DNA of 64,000 nt from Cydia pomonella (taxonomy: Eukaryota; Arthropoda; Insecta; Lepidoptera; Tortricidae): the NCBI RefSeq assembly GCF_033807575.1, contig NC_084730.1, forward strand, positions 682,001 through 746,000. Reading direction: 5' to 3'. The notes below the pieces were generated by a model. That model did no database searches and was not told the DNA's origin. It was given only the letters and a program-made list of their open reading frames with translations. A program made the position numbers and the translations under genes. This document shows, in pieces, positions 35,336 through 47,180 of the stretch. Numbering within the stretch: the first letter of the stretch is position 1; each line of letters begins with the position of its first letter.

Positions 35336-35589
35336 TAAGTTAATAATCAGAACGAAAGTTATTTAGTTTACTTGAATTGTGTAAATAAATAGAATTCTTA
35401 TTTTTGCTATTTTAGTATAAGGTGATATGTAAATCAATTTAATTTACTCAATAGGTACACTATAAAGCATCTATTCGTAATCGTTGATAACGACATATGA
35501 CTAGATAACTGTCAATGAAAATGTGTAGATGGCGTTAGGAGTCCTAATATTCCAAAGAGCATTCATCCTGTGTTTTTAAATTGTTGCAG

Positions 35590-36480
35590 TAAGTCTGTTG
35601 CGTTACCGGTATGTTTACTCTACAAAATTTCACTTAGTTCTGGGTCCTTACCAAAAATTTGGAAAAATCCATAATTGTGCCTATTTTTAAAACGGTGATA
35701 AACATAATATTAGAAACTACCGTGGCATTTCCAAATTATCAGTACTTCCTAGACATATTTGAAAAAGTGAGCTACTTGATTATATTCTGAGCGCAATGGA
35801 CAAGAATTATCAAGTTGATGCTATCTATACCGATTACTGAAAGGCATTTGATAAAATTTCGCACACTGTTTTACTAAAGAAACTTGAAATGTTCGGTATT
35901 CATGGATACTTGTTGCGTTGCCTCACATCGTCCTTACGGGATTGAACTCAAGCAGTTACCATTAAAGGGTACACCTCTAGTTTTGTGCCTATTACGTCAG
36001 GTGTCCCGCAGGGCTCGCATTTAAGGCCACTAATATTTAACATATATATTAATGATGTCACCAACTGTTTCTTAAATTCTAAAGTATTATTGTATGCTGA
36101 CGATACTAAGATATTTACCGTTGTCCCGTTGTGAAGTCCGAGGCTGATTGCGTCAATTTGCAGGATGACCTTAATAGATTGAACAACTACTGTTTATGTA
36201 ATAACCTATATTTTAACATAAATAAATGTTCAATTATTACATTTACGCGGAAGCGCTATAACCTTTATTTATACCATTGGAAACCAACCACATACTAGAG
36301 TTACTGAGGTTAGAGATTTAGGAGTATATTTTAGACAGTGAAATTCAATTGGTTTCACATATAGGTCGATAGCAAAATAAAGATTTCAAAAACCCCAAAA
36401 CGTTACTTCTTCTATATAATGCATATGTAAGGTCATATTTGGAATACGCATTTACAGTTTGGAGTCCTCACTTAAAAAAA
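35590..36480 (+). pseudogene. Broken jockey-like non-LTR reverse transcriptase
   Basis: The translation, pieced across stops and shifts, shows RNYRGISKLS, then KAFDKISHTVLLKKLE, VPQGSHLRPLIFNIYINDV and LYADDTKIF (catalytic YADD). These are reverse-transcriptase blocks 2 to 5 of jockey/CR1-type LINEs. Several in-frame stops (for example after YTDY and SSLRD) show it is dead. No endonuclease part and no 3' end were seen. Confidence 0.85.
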
Positions 36481-36756
36481 ATCGTTTATTAAAAGAAAGA
36501 AGAAAAAATTACATAACTAGCTGAGTGGTCCCACGCTAGGCTAAGCCTGTATCGTGGTGACCGCTCTACAGAATTACTACATACATTTTTGCGGTATCCT
36601 CTAAACTAAAATACATTCCTATCTTGGATAATTAATGAAAAACATGCGCTGAATTAAATACATGCAAATAGAATACTAAATAATACTACCTATATTATAT
36701 TTACAATACAATTTTGAGTAAAAATTAACCATATCAGAAATAAAAATAAAAATCAT

Positions 36757-36765
36757 GATGTGTGT

Positions 36766-36846
<81 letters not shown>
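36757..36846. repeat. (TG)n microsatellite
   Basis: About 45 TG units with one GAG interruption near the start. A His/Thr open frame here is an artefact. Confidence 0.98.
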
Positions 36847-36849
<3 letters not shown>

Positions 36850-37136
36850 ATGATGTGATGATTTTGTGAGTGAGCGACCTTAAGAAATGTACTTGTGTTG
36901 GGATAGGGTGTAGGATGTGTGAGGACTTTTAAGTACACATTACAAATCGTATGAAGTATAAATTCAAATCGTTTAAGCCTGAGAATTTGGAGTCCTTACA
37001 AGTGAGAATAATTGTTAATCGTGCTCGTGTATTATCTTATTCACTGAATGTTACTGTTGACTTCAACTTTAAATTAAAAATACCTAATAATTGTACTTTT
37101 TTTCTGATTAAAGGAATTTTGTATTAGGTATAACTG

Positions 37137-37339
37137 GAAACTGTACCCCTAGTGTAAATAAATTCGATTTCGAAACGTGACGTACGCGTTTGCGTTTAGT
37201 CTCATTCTGTATTGGATTTAGAAAGAGCGCGCCAAGCGGGACGTTTTGGAAACTCAAAATCCTATACAAAATGAAACTTAACGCAAACGCGTTCGTCACG
37301 TTATGATGTCGATAAAATTTACAATAGGGGTACTGTTTT
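37137..37339. mobile_element. Palindromic MITE family P5 (copy 1)
   Basis: GTACCCCTAGTGTAAATAAA and the inverse at the right end. Inner CGTACGCGTTTGCGTTTAGT is mirrored, with a centre of GCGCGCCAAGCGGGACGTTT. Its sister is at 45338-45543. Confidence 0.9.
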
Positions 37340-37399
37340 GGCTGATGTTCTAACTTTATCTTGTACCTTATTGTATTATTATAAATAAATAAAATAAAT

Positions 37400-37655
37400 A
37401 AATAAATATTATAGGACATTATTACACAAATTGACTAAATCCCAAAGTAAGCTCAATAAGGTTTGTGTTGAGGGTACTTAGACAACGATATATATAATAT
37501 ATAAATATGTATAAATACTTAAATACATAGAAAACACCCATGACTCAGGAACAAATATCCATGCTCATCACACGAATAAATGCCCTTACCAGGATTTGAG
37601 CCCGGGACCATCAGCTTCGTAGGCAGGGTTACTACCCACTAGGCCAAACCGGTCG
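37400..37655 (-). mobile_element. SINE family B, minus strand
   Basis: The reversed B box CCAGGATTTGAGCCCGGGAC and CGTAGGCAGGGTTACTACCC mark the head at the right. The tail blocks ACTTAGACAACGATATATAT and AGCTCAATAAGGTTTGTGTT follow leftward. Confidence 0.9.
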
Positions 37656-37668
37656 ACAAATATATAAA

Positions 37669-38655
37669 GCCGTGTACTCACTAGCGAGCCGTAACCGTAA
37701 CATGCGTGATACAGTAACGAGGTTCTAGTGTGTACGCGTGTTACAGTTACGGCTCACGATGTCGCCGGAACGCTTTCACCGAGCGTACTCATTTTGCGAG
37801 CTGTAACTGTAACCAAACAGATACAGTAACAAGGTTCTAGTGTGTACGCGTGTTACAGTTACGGCTCACGATGTCGCCGGAACGCTTTCACCGAGCGTAC
37901 TCATTTTGCGAGTTGTAACTGTAACCAAACAGATACAGTAACGAAGTTCTAGTGTGTACGGGGAGTGTAACGAACGTGGAGGCCTGCCCTGCCCTCAGTT
38001 TTAGCCCAGGCATCTTCTTTTGTAGTTTTGTCGTTCTTTTGGCAGGAATGTTTTTTGTAGTAGTCCTTATCCTTAGGGTTCCATAGCACCGTGTTTTCCC
38101 TGTAGGCGTCTATCAACGACAGACATTTCTCCTCTGACCATTCACTCATGTCGAGAGAAATAAAAAGTACAGATAGCGGCTAGCAACAACCTCTCCTCTT
38201 GACGTCCACGAGCGCACTGCGAGCGCCCTTTGATTCGCGGCAAAAACCGACAATCGTCGGCTCGTTGCGAGTCGCTCGTGTGGCGTTCATCAACCACGTA
38301 CATACTATGTTTGTACAGTAAGTGTTGTAACAGTAACGGTTACAGTTACGTGCAACGTTACAGGTTCAGAAATGAGTACGCTGTAAACATCGGCTCGCTG
38401 CAAGCCCGACGCGTACCCGCTCGCAGCAGGTTCGCGAACCACGTACACACTATGTTTTTGTAACAGTAACGGTTACAGTTACGTGCAACGTTACAGGTTC
38501 AGAAATCAGTACGCTGTAAACATCGGCTCGCTGCAAGCCCGACGCGTACCCGCTCGCAGCAGGTTCGCGAACCACGTACACACTATGTTTTTTGGTTACA
38601 GTGCATGCAACGGTTACGGTTACAGCTCGCTAATGAGTACACGGCTTTATGTGAG
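37669..38655. mobile_element. Harbinger-like inverted-repeat element with subterminal repeats
   Basis: The ends ATAAAGCCGTGTACTCACTA and its inverse extend over ~40 bp with two or three differences. Near the left end a 112-bp unit repeats (37708-37819, 37820-37931, partial to about 37960). Near the right end a ~133-bp unit repeats (38327, 38460). Both unit types contain GTAAC/GTTAC motifs. A MADF/Myb-like fragment lies inside on the minus strand. I assign it to PIF/Harbinger only because of that domain; the target duplication is not clear. Confidence 0.75.
37949..38149 (-). pseudogene. MADF/Myb-like domain fragment inside the inverted-repeat element
   Basis: The 66-residue frame begins MSEWSEEKCLSLIDAYRENT and continues LWNPKDKDYYKK, the first two helices of a MADF/SANT-like DNA-binding domain. 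PIF/Harbinger elements typically carry such a second protein. After DAWAK the sequence departs from the expected pattern and stops, so the domain is truncated. ATG at 38147-38149 is a credible start. It could be an exon whose partner has been deleted. Confidence 0.6.
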
Positions 38656-38749
38656 GTATGTTTCCCAAAAAAAAGGGAATTTGAAATATGTAATAAACTT
38701 CCTAGCTACTCAACTTATTCTGGTAAGTACTCATCAGTGAGGTCACCGG

Positions 38750-38890
38750 ACCGATATGTGTATTCAGGATAATGTAGAACTGCAGACCGCAACTGACGCT
38801 AGCCAGCTTGTTTTCACGGAATATTATCGAATGTAGGAAAATAACAGGTCGGTATTGCGCATTTACAATATTTGTTATTCAATTATTATT
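38750..38890 (+). repeat. Diverged repeat shared with 41770-41910
   Basis: TTCAGGATAATGTAGAACTG and AGGAAAATAACAGGTCGGTA parallel TTCAGGATAATATGGAACGA and AGGAAAATAACAACTTGTTA in the second locus. Confidence 0.6.
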
Positions 38891-39215
38891 AATCGTATGC
38901 CAAGATTCGAGTCGCTTAAGGTTAATAGAAAGTATAATAAAGAGTTAAAGAACTATATCCAATGTCTTGGCCCATAGAGCTGCGTCTTCACTAGGAGCGA
39001 GCGAGTCTTCATGGTTTCCAATAAACTTATTCAATTAAAAGTAGAGGTATAGCTCCAAAGTTGATGTGACAACAATATACATATGTATATAGAAAGATAG
39101 CGAGAATTTGGATTTAATTTGTGTTATTCTTTCACACAGACTTTGAAATGGGTCAAAGGATCTTTAGAGGATATAACTTGAATATTTTGCAATGAAACCA
39201 TTCCATAGAATATAA
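38891..39215. other. No gene seen
   Basis: AT-rich, no supported feature. Confidence 0.4.
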
Positions 39216-39453
39216 TTTACAGTACATATGGTGCTACTTTGCCGCACTAATGCGAAAATTAGCACATTACGTTACTCTGTCTAACATTTAAAGGGCCATA
39301 TGTACTGTAAAATGTTGTACAATACATGTGCGAATAGGTAATTTGCAACTCGTGTCGATTTAAAACACTCCCTTCGGCCGTGTTTTAATTTATCGCCACT
39401 TGTTTCGAATTTCCTATTTTTCGCACTTGTATGACTTGTATCGTAATGTACTA
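39216..39453. mobile_element. MITE family P2 (copy 2)
   Basis: TTTACAGTACATATGGTGCT to TTGTATCGTAATGTACTA. It has a short internal duplication of GACTTGTAT compared with the copy at 8752. Confidence 0.85.
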
Positions 39454-39529
39454 ATAGAAAACCTCATTCCACACCAGTTAGGTGGCAGGGTGTGAGGATG
39501 AATGCCGCTAGCTAGGAAATACATCAAAC

Positions 39530-39790
39530 TATTTTTAACCGACTTCAAAAAAGGAGGACCTTTATTTTTTTGTTGTATGTATGTTACTCGATATCTCCGA
39601 GAATCGTGAACCGATTTTCAATTTTTTTTTAATCGAACGGGTATACCCCGAGGTGGTCCCGTTGGCACCAAGGCGGGGTCTGATGATGGGATCTTGGAGA
39701 AATCGAGGGAACTCTTCAAATGTTATAGGTACATGTATGACGCTTTTGGTAATTTCTGAATTCGGTTATATTTTTTGTTAAAAAGTTTTA
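39530..39790 (+). repeat. Lepidopteran-type dispersed repeat (CCGACTTCAAAAAAGGAGGA)
   Basis: Begins AACCGACTTCAAAAAAGGAG, with ACTCGATATCTCCGAGAATC and GAACGGGTATACCCCGAGGT. Recognised as a common repeat head in lepidopteran sequence. Single copy in this window. Confidence 0.5.
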
Positions 39791-39837
39791 TTAAATATAC
39801 TGGAGGACATGCTCCCTTTTTTTGTTATTATTTACAA

Positions 39838-40030
39838 ATAAGTCTAAAATAAATGAACTAAAAATAGGCTGAAGCTTCCTACGTTACTAAGAAAACTATT
39901 ACATAGAAATGTAAATTACGCAATTATAAATTACCGGTTTAGTTGTGTACTACATGCAAGTAAGGTAAGATAACATACAAAACTATGAAAAATATGACTG
40001 GAACCAATTGATCAGTTTCTAGAAAACAAA
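39838..40030. repeat. Second copy of the repeat at 10075-10265
   Basis: Almost identical over ~190 bp, same orientation. Confidence 0.88.
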
Positions 40031-40389
40031 ATTTGCCGAAGATAGATAGATAGATAAGATAGATAAATCATTTATTTGGCAGCTGCAAAAACACACAATA
40101 TAAAGTTTAAATCATCATAAAGAACACAAATTATTACAGGAACAAAATAAAAATAGCACAAAAGAAAATTGAGACAACAAAATAGGCATAATTAATAAAC
40201 AATAAAATAAAATAAAATAAAAGTACCTACCTACATACTGTGTGCGTTGCAGCAGGACAAAAGGGTCACGGCTCAGTGATACTCTTCACTCTTTCGAGTA
40301 AAACGAACCGAACTTTTTTCTTGAACACGGACAAACTAGGAACAAAAATATCTATATCTTTAAAAGATCATTCAAATTACAAGTATGCC

Positions 40390-40790
40390 TAAAGAAATAA
40401 TTTTAGGCATACTGTGTGCCACAGGAGGAAATAGAAAATGTAGGTTTAGAACGTGAGTGGAATCGAGAAATTTTGAAGGATACGCTATCTAACAATAGGT
40501 TAGAATCTATGTGATTTCTAATAATTTTAAATAAAAATAAAACATCTAGATATGTTCTTCTTTTCTCCAACGGAAGGAGACTGTGTAGCTGCTGAGGAAA
40601 AATAAGCGGCCGGTTCTATAATCAAGGGCTTAACAAAAAAAATCTGAATCCTTTCAAGTCGAGACTTATGAATGCCAAAATAGGGGCTCCAAACAACACT
40701 GCTAAACTCCAAAATACTACTGACGAAAGAGTAATACAACACTTTTAACGTGAATGTACTTTTAAATGGTTTAGGTACTTAAACGTAAAA
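40390..40790 (-). pseudogene. LINE reverse-transcriptase C-terminal remnant
   Basis: The minus frame reads LYYSFVSSILEFSSVVWSPY then HKSRLERIQ, the conserved LE-ASVVWSP-Y block found downstream of the reverse transcriptase in jockey-like LINEs. It is followed by a degenerate 3' portion. It may be the same family as 35590-36480, but the orientation differs. Confidence 0.75.
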
Positions 40791-40806
40791 TCATTCCTAT
40801 TTTTAG

Positions 40807-41512
40807 GGTTCCGTAGTCAACTAGGAACCCTTATAGTTTCGCCATGTCCGTCTGTCTGTCTGTCTGTCCGAGGCTTTGCTCCGTGGTCGTTAGTGCTATG
40901 AAGCTGAAATTCGGCATGGATATATAAATCAATAAAGCCGACAAAGTCGTACAATAAAATCAAAAAATTTAATTTTTTTGAGGGTACCTCCCCTACACGT
41001 AAAGTGGGGGTGAATTTTTTTTTGCTTCAACCCTACAGTGTGGGGTATCGTTGGAAAGGTCTTTCAAAACGAATAGGGATCTTCAACGAACATTTTTTGA
41101 TAAAGTGAATATATTCGGAGATAATCGCGCCGAAAGAAATAAAAATTGTGTCCCCCCCCCCCCCCCCCCTCTAACTTTTGAACCATAGGTCCAAAAATTA
41201 TGAAAAAAATCGTGGAAGTAGAGCTTAAGAAAGACATTAAATGAAAACTATAGCGGACATGATCAGTTTAGCTATTTTTGAGTAATCGCAAAAAGTTCCC
41301 CCTTCATAGTAAAAAGACTTACTTTACCTAATTAGGTACTGATTATGCAAATTTGCCTATTTATTTAACTCGCGTGAAAGGTACCGTTCCATCCCTTGAT
41401 TAACAATTTACTATACTTTAAGCTCCAGTTTAGCTTATTGTGACGGAAGAGTAACTACGGAACCCTTCACTGAGCGTGGCCCGACATGCTCTTGGCCGGT
41501 TTTATTTTTATA
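40807..41512 (-). repeat. Repeat G, ~700-bp copy
   Basis: Begins GGGTTCCGTAGTCAACTAGG and ends CATGCTCTTGGCCGGTTTTA. It includes a (GTCT)n run, a 16-C tract at 41153-41168 and GGTACCTCCCCTACACGTAA. It is nearly the reverse complement of 55573-56283. Confidence 0.9.
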
Positions 41513-41924
41513 TGCTCTCGCCACAATATTATCTATATGTCCAACAAAGGACACACATGAACAGGCTAAAAGTGTTTTTACTTTAACATAGGGACGGTTA
41601 ACTTAGTAGTAATAATTAATTTATTTCTTTTTAGTTTATAATGGAATTCAAGCCTACATTTAGTACAGGTTAAGTTTTTATTTATTTGGTTTTAGGAGTA
41701 AATTGTTTTATCCGATGTACCACCGATTTTGGATAAATTATTACGTAATTTAGTACCAATGTATGAATTATCAGTATGTTTGTTTTCAGGATAATATGGA
41801 ACGACAAACCACAACTGATTAATGTATTTGTCGACATAATATCAGACTGAAAAGGAAAATAACAACTTGTTATTGTGCACTTGTGTACAATATTAGGCAA
41901 TGTCATTTCAATTTAAGTAAGTAA

Positions 41925-42655
41925 GTAAATATTCTTTTCCTACTCCTCTACTGTTATCTGTCATTTATGCATTCATTAACACGAATATAAGAACATACAT
42001 AAAAGATTTCAAGAAAAGTCTATATTGTCTATTCCTCATAAAAGCTCTTGTGCTTTTATAAGTTATAATGTTACTGCGATTAATGGCTACCAACCTAACA
42101 AAACCAAAACGAATACAGTTTTAAACTAAGTGCATTGCTGCCATATTCATTTGGTTGCATAGTAAAAATAATTACTTCATAAGTCAGAAACACGCATGTG
42201 ACACCCGTAATATAGCAACACCCATAGAATACGAAGACCGCTTAGCGTTGCTTGTTAGTCTCCGTAGGCTACGGTGGCCAAAATTGAGAAAAAACTGTCC
42301 AAAAAATTAATTTAGCAAGTAGCAAGTACCAGGGCCTCATGAGTTACGAGGAGGTGTCGCGGACCGGCCGGCCGCGGCCCGGGGCGGGCCGGGCGCGTAA
42401 CAAGGTATGCTCGCGCGTCTTGGCTATATACTTTTGCTGTAATTTGTTTACCTAAATTAAGATTTATTTTTGTTGACTTGTAGGAAAAATATTGTATGCA
42501 ACGTTGTATAAGTAGGTCAAAAAATCCTCGTGGCGTATTCCTTTACAATGTTCGCCTACGCCTTCGGCTCCGGCTCACATTGTAACTCACGCCACTCGCC
42601 TTTTTTGACCCTTCTTATACAACTGTTGCATAAAATACTATTATTGCACCAACAA
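41925..42655 (+). repeat. Dispersed repeat H (copy 2)
   Basis: Inverse of 17946-18680, with the CCGGCC-rich core at 42362-42400. Its right end is a palindromic module (42495-42645) with ~30-bp inverted ends around TTGTATAAGTAGGTC. Confidence 0.85.
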
Positions 42656-42699
42656 TTACTCGTATACATTTTACATACGTGTAAAACTACAAATGAATT

Positions 42700-42780
42700 T
42701 TAAAGGAAAATAGAACCAGGTAACAACAGGCGGTCTTATCGCTAAAAAGCGATCTCTAACTATTTAAGTAACTATTTTTA
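42700..42780 (-). repeat. LINE-like 3' end fragment
   Basis: GGTAACAACAGGCGGTCTTA and TCGCTAAAAAGCGATCTC, the inverse of the block at 35219. Confidence 0.6.
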
Positions 42781-43390
42781 TATTTACTAGCTGTTATCGG
42801 GCTCTGCCCGCGAGGGATGGCTGTGTGACTTCCCTGCCAGGGAGTTGGTAAAAAAAATAAAAGAGCATATGTGAATATGTGCATCTTTTCCTTAACAGCT
42901 AAACATTGAAATCTGGTTACATTGTAACTTTCTCACTCCTCTATTATTAATTCACATTTTACACATCTGATAATGTCAATAAATCTTTGGTTTGAGAGGG
43001 CAGTAATAAAATAAATAAAATACTCAATATATTACTAATCAAATTTATTAGATTTTTAATCCTACAAGAAACATATAAGTAAACAGCACATTATTAACTT
43101 AGCATATAGGTATAGTTAGGTATTTGAATAAAACTTTTAAAAAATAATTTTAATTAATCATTAGGAATATATACTACTTGCGTCAAAATTATTTTCGTTG
43201 TCTTATTTCTGACCACTCCGTCACGCTCGTCTGTTCTCTATCAAATAAATAAAAAAGTCGAGTGCTTTTGCATATCTTTCTACCTGAAGTTTATAATTTA
43301 CATGACAATTAAAAAATAAATTTCATCCCATACAAAAACCTACACTCAGTCATATTTTTTGGGGAAAAAAACAAGACAACATAAATAATT
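42781..43390. other. No gene seen
   Basis: ACTAGCTGTTATCGGGCTCT near 42788 resembles a common lepidopteran repeat start. The rest is AT-rich. Confidence 0.4.
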
Positions 43391-43505
43391 TTGACCCACT
43401 TTATCATCATCTTCATTTTTAGCCTCCAGTCGCCTACTGCTGAGCATAGGCCTACACGAAGAACGACACTGGATCGATCCCGGTCCTGTCGCATCCAGAA
43501 GTGTC
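43390..43505. repeat. LINE-associated dispersed fragment
   Basis: TCATCATCTTCATTTTTAGC and CGCCTACTGCTGAGCATAGG resemble a repeat found near LINE ends (compare TCCCACTGCTGGGCA at 34250). Confidence 0.45.
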
Positions 43506-43679
43506 CCGCAATTTACCCACTTTTTATTTATTATCAGTAATCGTTTGAGTAACGAATTTGCGCTCTTTAGGTACATAACATGCTAACCTAATAAAATTAA
43601 GTTACTTTTACACATTTACCAAGATAAATATTAACAAAGTAAAGTTACAGTTAGAGAAAAAATTCCCCTCTTAGGCCGA

Positions 43680-43755
43680 GATTTGAACTCGCTATCTCTC
43701 AGAACACCGCTCCGATCAGATTAACTGACTGAGCTACCGATGCCCGCCCGACCCA
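43680..43755 (-). repeat. tRNA-like SINE head
   Basis: On the minus strand ATCGGTAGCTCAGTCAGTTA resembles an A box and GAGTTCAAATCTCGGCC a B box, 28 nt apart. The acceptor stem does not pair, so it is not a working tRNA gene. Confidence 0.6.
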
Positions 43756-45337
43756 TGACAACTTTTACATACTTTTTTTTTGTTTCCACGTCTAAGGGAG
43801 GCATATAGCAACATCTACATAAGAATATTCTATGTAAAACGCCAAAAATGGTCTAAAAATAAAATGTCATATAATATGCAAAACTAAGGTACAACTGTAT
43901 AAACAGAATACGTGCATGAAAACAATCAATATTTCATAGAAACTTAAAAATAATTATACCTATGAAACACTATCTAGTAAATTACTTAGACATTTTTACC
44001 AAAAGAAAAACACACACACAAACATACATGAAGCGAAAAGTACAGTAAATTTTTGGTTACATATTTAAATACAGATGTATGTATCCTTAACGTACCTCAC
44101 TGCGAACGGGATTGAAGGAAAATGAAAAATGCACTAAAATACTAAAAATGGTGTGAAAATAAAATAACACAACTACTGGGTGATTTTGGGGTCGTGATCC
44201 CGAATATCAAAAATGTATTGAGATGGTCATACTGAACAAGGTCTTGGGACTAGCCACAAAATCGCGAAAAAAAATCTAATGGACACCTTGAGGGCTCAGA
44301 CAACGCATGGGATCAGGGGTAAAAAAAATCACGATTTTCATATCGGTCCCGTGGGAAACTTAGTTTAGTAAGACCAATATTTTTGTCGGTTAAAATTAGT
44401 TCCAACGAAACTATGTATAAGGAACATGTGTATACCCATTTATATTTTCCTTGACACTTCGAAATAATTACATGTAACATTACCTAATTAAAATGTATAA
44501 GAGTAGGTACAGTCCAGGAAATTAATTATCATTTTGTACCTACCTCGTTACAGTGACGTAAATATATAATGAAATCCGCTAGGGATCGCATGCTGTTGTC
44601 ACTGACGAGGTACGAAATGGTACAGATATAAAAATCCTTAACCATACAAAGGTACTATCATAGTTTCTAACACAGTTTACAAATAGTTATAAACTTATAA
44701 AATATCGATCAAAGTTAAGAGCCCGGTAACGATTTCGGAGCAAAAATGTAAAATTGATATATTTAGTCGTTGAAATTGTACACCTTTTGTTACGTAATAT
44801 CTAAATAACAAGTATTGGTTTCTATTAGCACGTTTTTTCAGTTGCCTTTTAATAATGAGGTCGCAAGCGTGCGTCCCCGGTAATATGTGACGAGAAGGGA
44901 CAGTTTTTAAAATTCATAAAAAAACTATGGTGATAAATTATACACATTGATGTATAAGAACAGTTTCAGCAAAAGTTGTAGATTGTTTAAGTTTCAAAAC
45001 TACGTTAAAATTAAGTCAATTTGCAGAGAATTTGTCACTTGTTTTGAAGTCATTTCTGGAGAAAATTGATTTTGCCTAACTTTCATTTACACTACTTCAA
45101 ATTTATAACAAAAATGTAGTCTATTAAAGTTGAAGTACAGGTTATGTGTAATACTTATTTACAACATTACATTTTTTAGCAGTCCAAGCTTTACGAAATT
45201 TACAAATAAGATTGACAAAATCAGTGCATTACGCACGTTAACCTAAACGTCCATCACGAAAAAATCTACTATTTAATTGACTCTGTTGTCAATAAAATGA
45301 TCTATTAAAATGAAAGATAACAAGACGTGCTAATAGA
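43756..45337. other. No gene seen
   Basis: AT-rich. A short inverted pair (GTACCTACCTCGTTACAGTG and CACTGACGAGGTACGAAA, 44535-44618) suggests a small palindromic element. The stretch near 44160-44400 is not recognised. Confidence 0.4.
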
Positions 45338-45543
45338 TACCAGTACCCCTAGTGTAAATATTTTCGACAGCGAAACGTGACGTGACGTACGCGTTTGCGT
45401 TAAGTGTCATTTTGTATGAGATTTTTGACTTTCCAAAACGTCCCGCTTGGCGCGCTGTTTAAAAACCCATACAAAATGAGACTTAACGCAAACGCGTACG
45501 TCACGTTTCGCTATCGACTAAATTTACACTAGGGGTACTGTAC
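45338..45543. mobile_element. Palindromic MITE family P5 (copy 2)
   Basis: AGTACCCCTAGTGTAAATAT at the left and CTAGGGGTACTGTA at the right. The centre is GTCCCGCTTGGCGCGCTG. Confidence 0.92.
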
Positions 45544-46429
45544 TTGTTATTTCTTATAGTTAACAAAAGGTGTACAATTACATTGACTAAATCTATCAAT
45601 TTGACATTTTTGCGAAAAAAACGATAACATCCTCTTAAGGTGGTTCGATTTTCATACAAAAAACAATCGCTATTAATTAATTAATTACACAATATTATTA
45701 CATAAATAGTTGCGCATCTATCTACTTTCGAATATTCATTTGCGCTAAATTAATAGAAAAACTTTGTTTCATACAGAAATCATGCAATAATCAACGTTAT
45801 ATTTTTATAAATTTTACTCATGTGTGTGTGACAAATGTCGTGTACAAATACATTGCGGCGTTGCCACTCCATGCCTCGGCCGGCCATCGGCGCGACGTTG
45901 CGATGTTTGACGCGTTTATAGCTGACTTTGTCGACACTGACACTCAGTGTGACCAGGCGTACGATAATTGTCGTACATGTACGATAATTTGGGCCCCGGT
46001 ATGACGTAATGTTCCAAAGAGCATTATCGTACACTAAAGTACTATACTTTCAGCCCTTGGATGATGCCACCTTAAAACTCTAGTAATTTGAAGCAAAATA
46101 TGACACTTTCTCTCAGAAATAGGCTAAAATTAGTATCTTTTGGGTGTTCGGCTCCTTGGTGTAAGTTTAAAGTTTAAAATGTCACAATTTCCTGTATACC
46201 GTTTGAGTCTATCCCAAAAATACACAAACATAAACAGATTTTTTGCGCAATTTAGACGAAAATTGTCTTTTTTTTATTATTAATTGGAAATTTAAGCTTA
46301 TTTTGCTAGACATTTTTAGGGGCTGCCTTTTTGATTGGCGTACGATATTTTTTTCAACGGTACAATAATATTGACACTCAAGTACGATAATTCTCTTCCG
46401 CTCACCTGGCAACACTGCTGAAACTTGAC
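45544..46429. other. No gene seen
   Basis: Contains several GTACGATAAT motifs (45958-46040, 46340-46400). Overlapping frames at 45780-46034 are not gene-like. Confidence 0.4.
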
Positions 46430-46570
46430 AGGACTTGGGGGCCTACCGCGAAAACCTAAATTCGCAAATTGCGGGGATCTTTCTTTTACTCTCACTAAGA
46501 CGTAATTAGAGTGACAGAGAAAAATGCCCGAAATTGACGAATTTCGATTTTCCCGGTAGCCGCTCTGGTG
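46430..46570. mobile_element. Palindromic MITE (GGGGGCCTACCGCGAAAACC)
   Basis: GCCTACCGCGAAAACCTAAA and GAATTTCGATTTTCCCGGTA are degenerate inverses. The inner ATTGCGGGGATC is mirrored less well. Confidence 0.7.
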
Positions 46571-47029
46571 CTTGAGGTACTTGATAGAAAACAACGCTGC
46601 CGCATGTTCTGAATTGTGATTTTATGTGTTTTTGGATTGAAAATGATAGCAACGTCTAAATCAAGTTACAAAAATCATCGATATTCTGGTCCGCGAAAAA
46701 CCAGGAAAAGTGTAACTGTAATTGGAGTCTACAAAAATGACCAATTCATAGAAAATATGACCTAGAAACTAGTTCACTTTTATAAAACTCAATTTTGCCC
46801 GAGATTGTACTTAGGCGAATACCTAAGGGAGCTAAGTGTATTGATCTTGAATAATTAGTTGGCTAATACATATATGACTCCAACATGATATGGACATTTA
46901 CATCATAACTATTATACTTAGTTGGTTACTAAGTTCTGTTACTCGATTTCTTTCTTTCTTCCTAGCGTTGTCCCAGCATATTGCCACGGCTCAATGGAGC
47001 TTGGGGTCCGCTTTGACAACTAATCCCAA
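46571..47029. other. No gene seen
   Basis: No supported feature. Confidence 0.4.
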
Positions 47030-47180
47030 GATTTGGCGTAGGCACTAGTTTTTACGAAAGCCACTGCCATCTGACCTTCCAACCCAGAGGGTAAAACTAA
47101 GCCTTTTTGGGATTAGTCCAGTTTCCTCACGATGTTTTCCTTCACCGAAAAGCGACTGGTAAATATCAAATGATATCTGT
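47030..47180. repeat. Fragment ending in SINE A sequence
   Basis: GGCGTAGGCACTAGTTTTTACGAAAG-like sequence, also present near 15160-15200, is followed by TTTCCTCACGATGTTTTCCT and GGTAAATATCAAATGATA of SINE A. Confidence 0.65.

Noticed and set aside
36753..36938. Open frame of His-Thr repeats
   Set aside because: Translation of the (TG)n microsatellite.
43680..43755. Possible tRNA gene
   Set aside because: A and B boxes are present, but no pairing acceptor stem or proper anticodon arm could be drawn; better explained as a SINE head.
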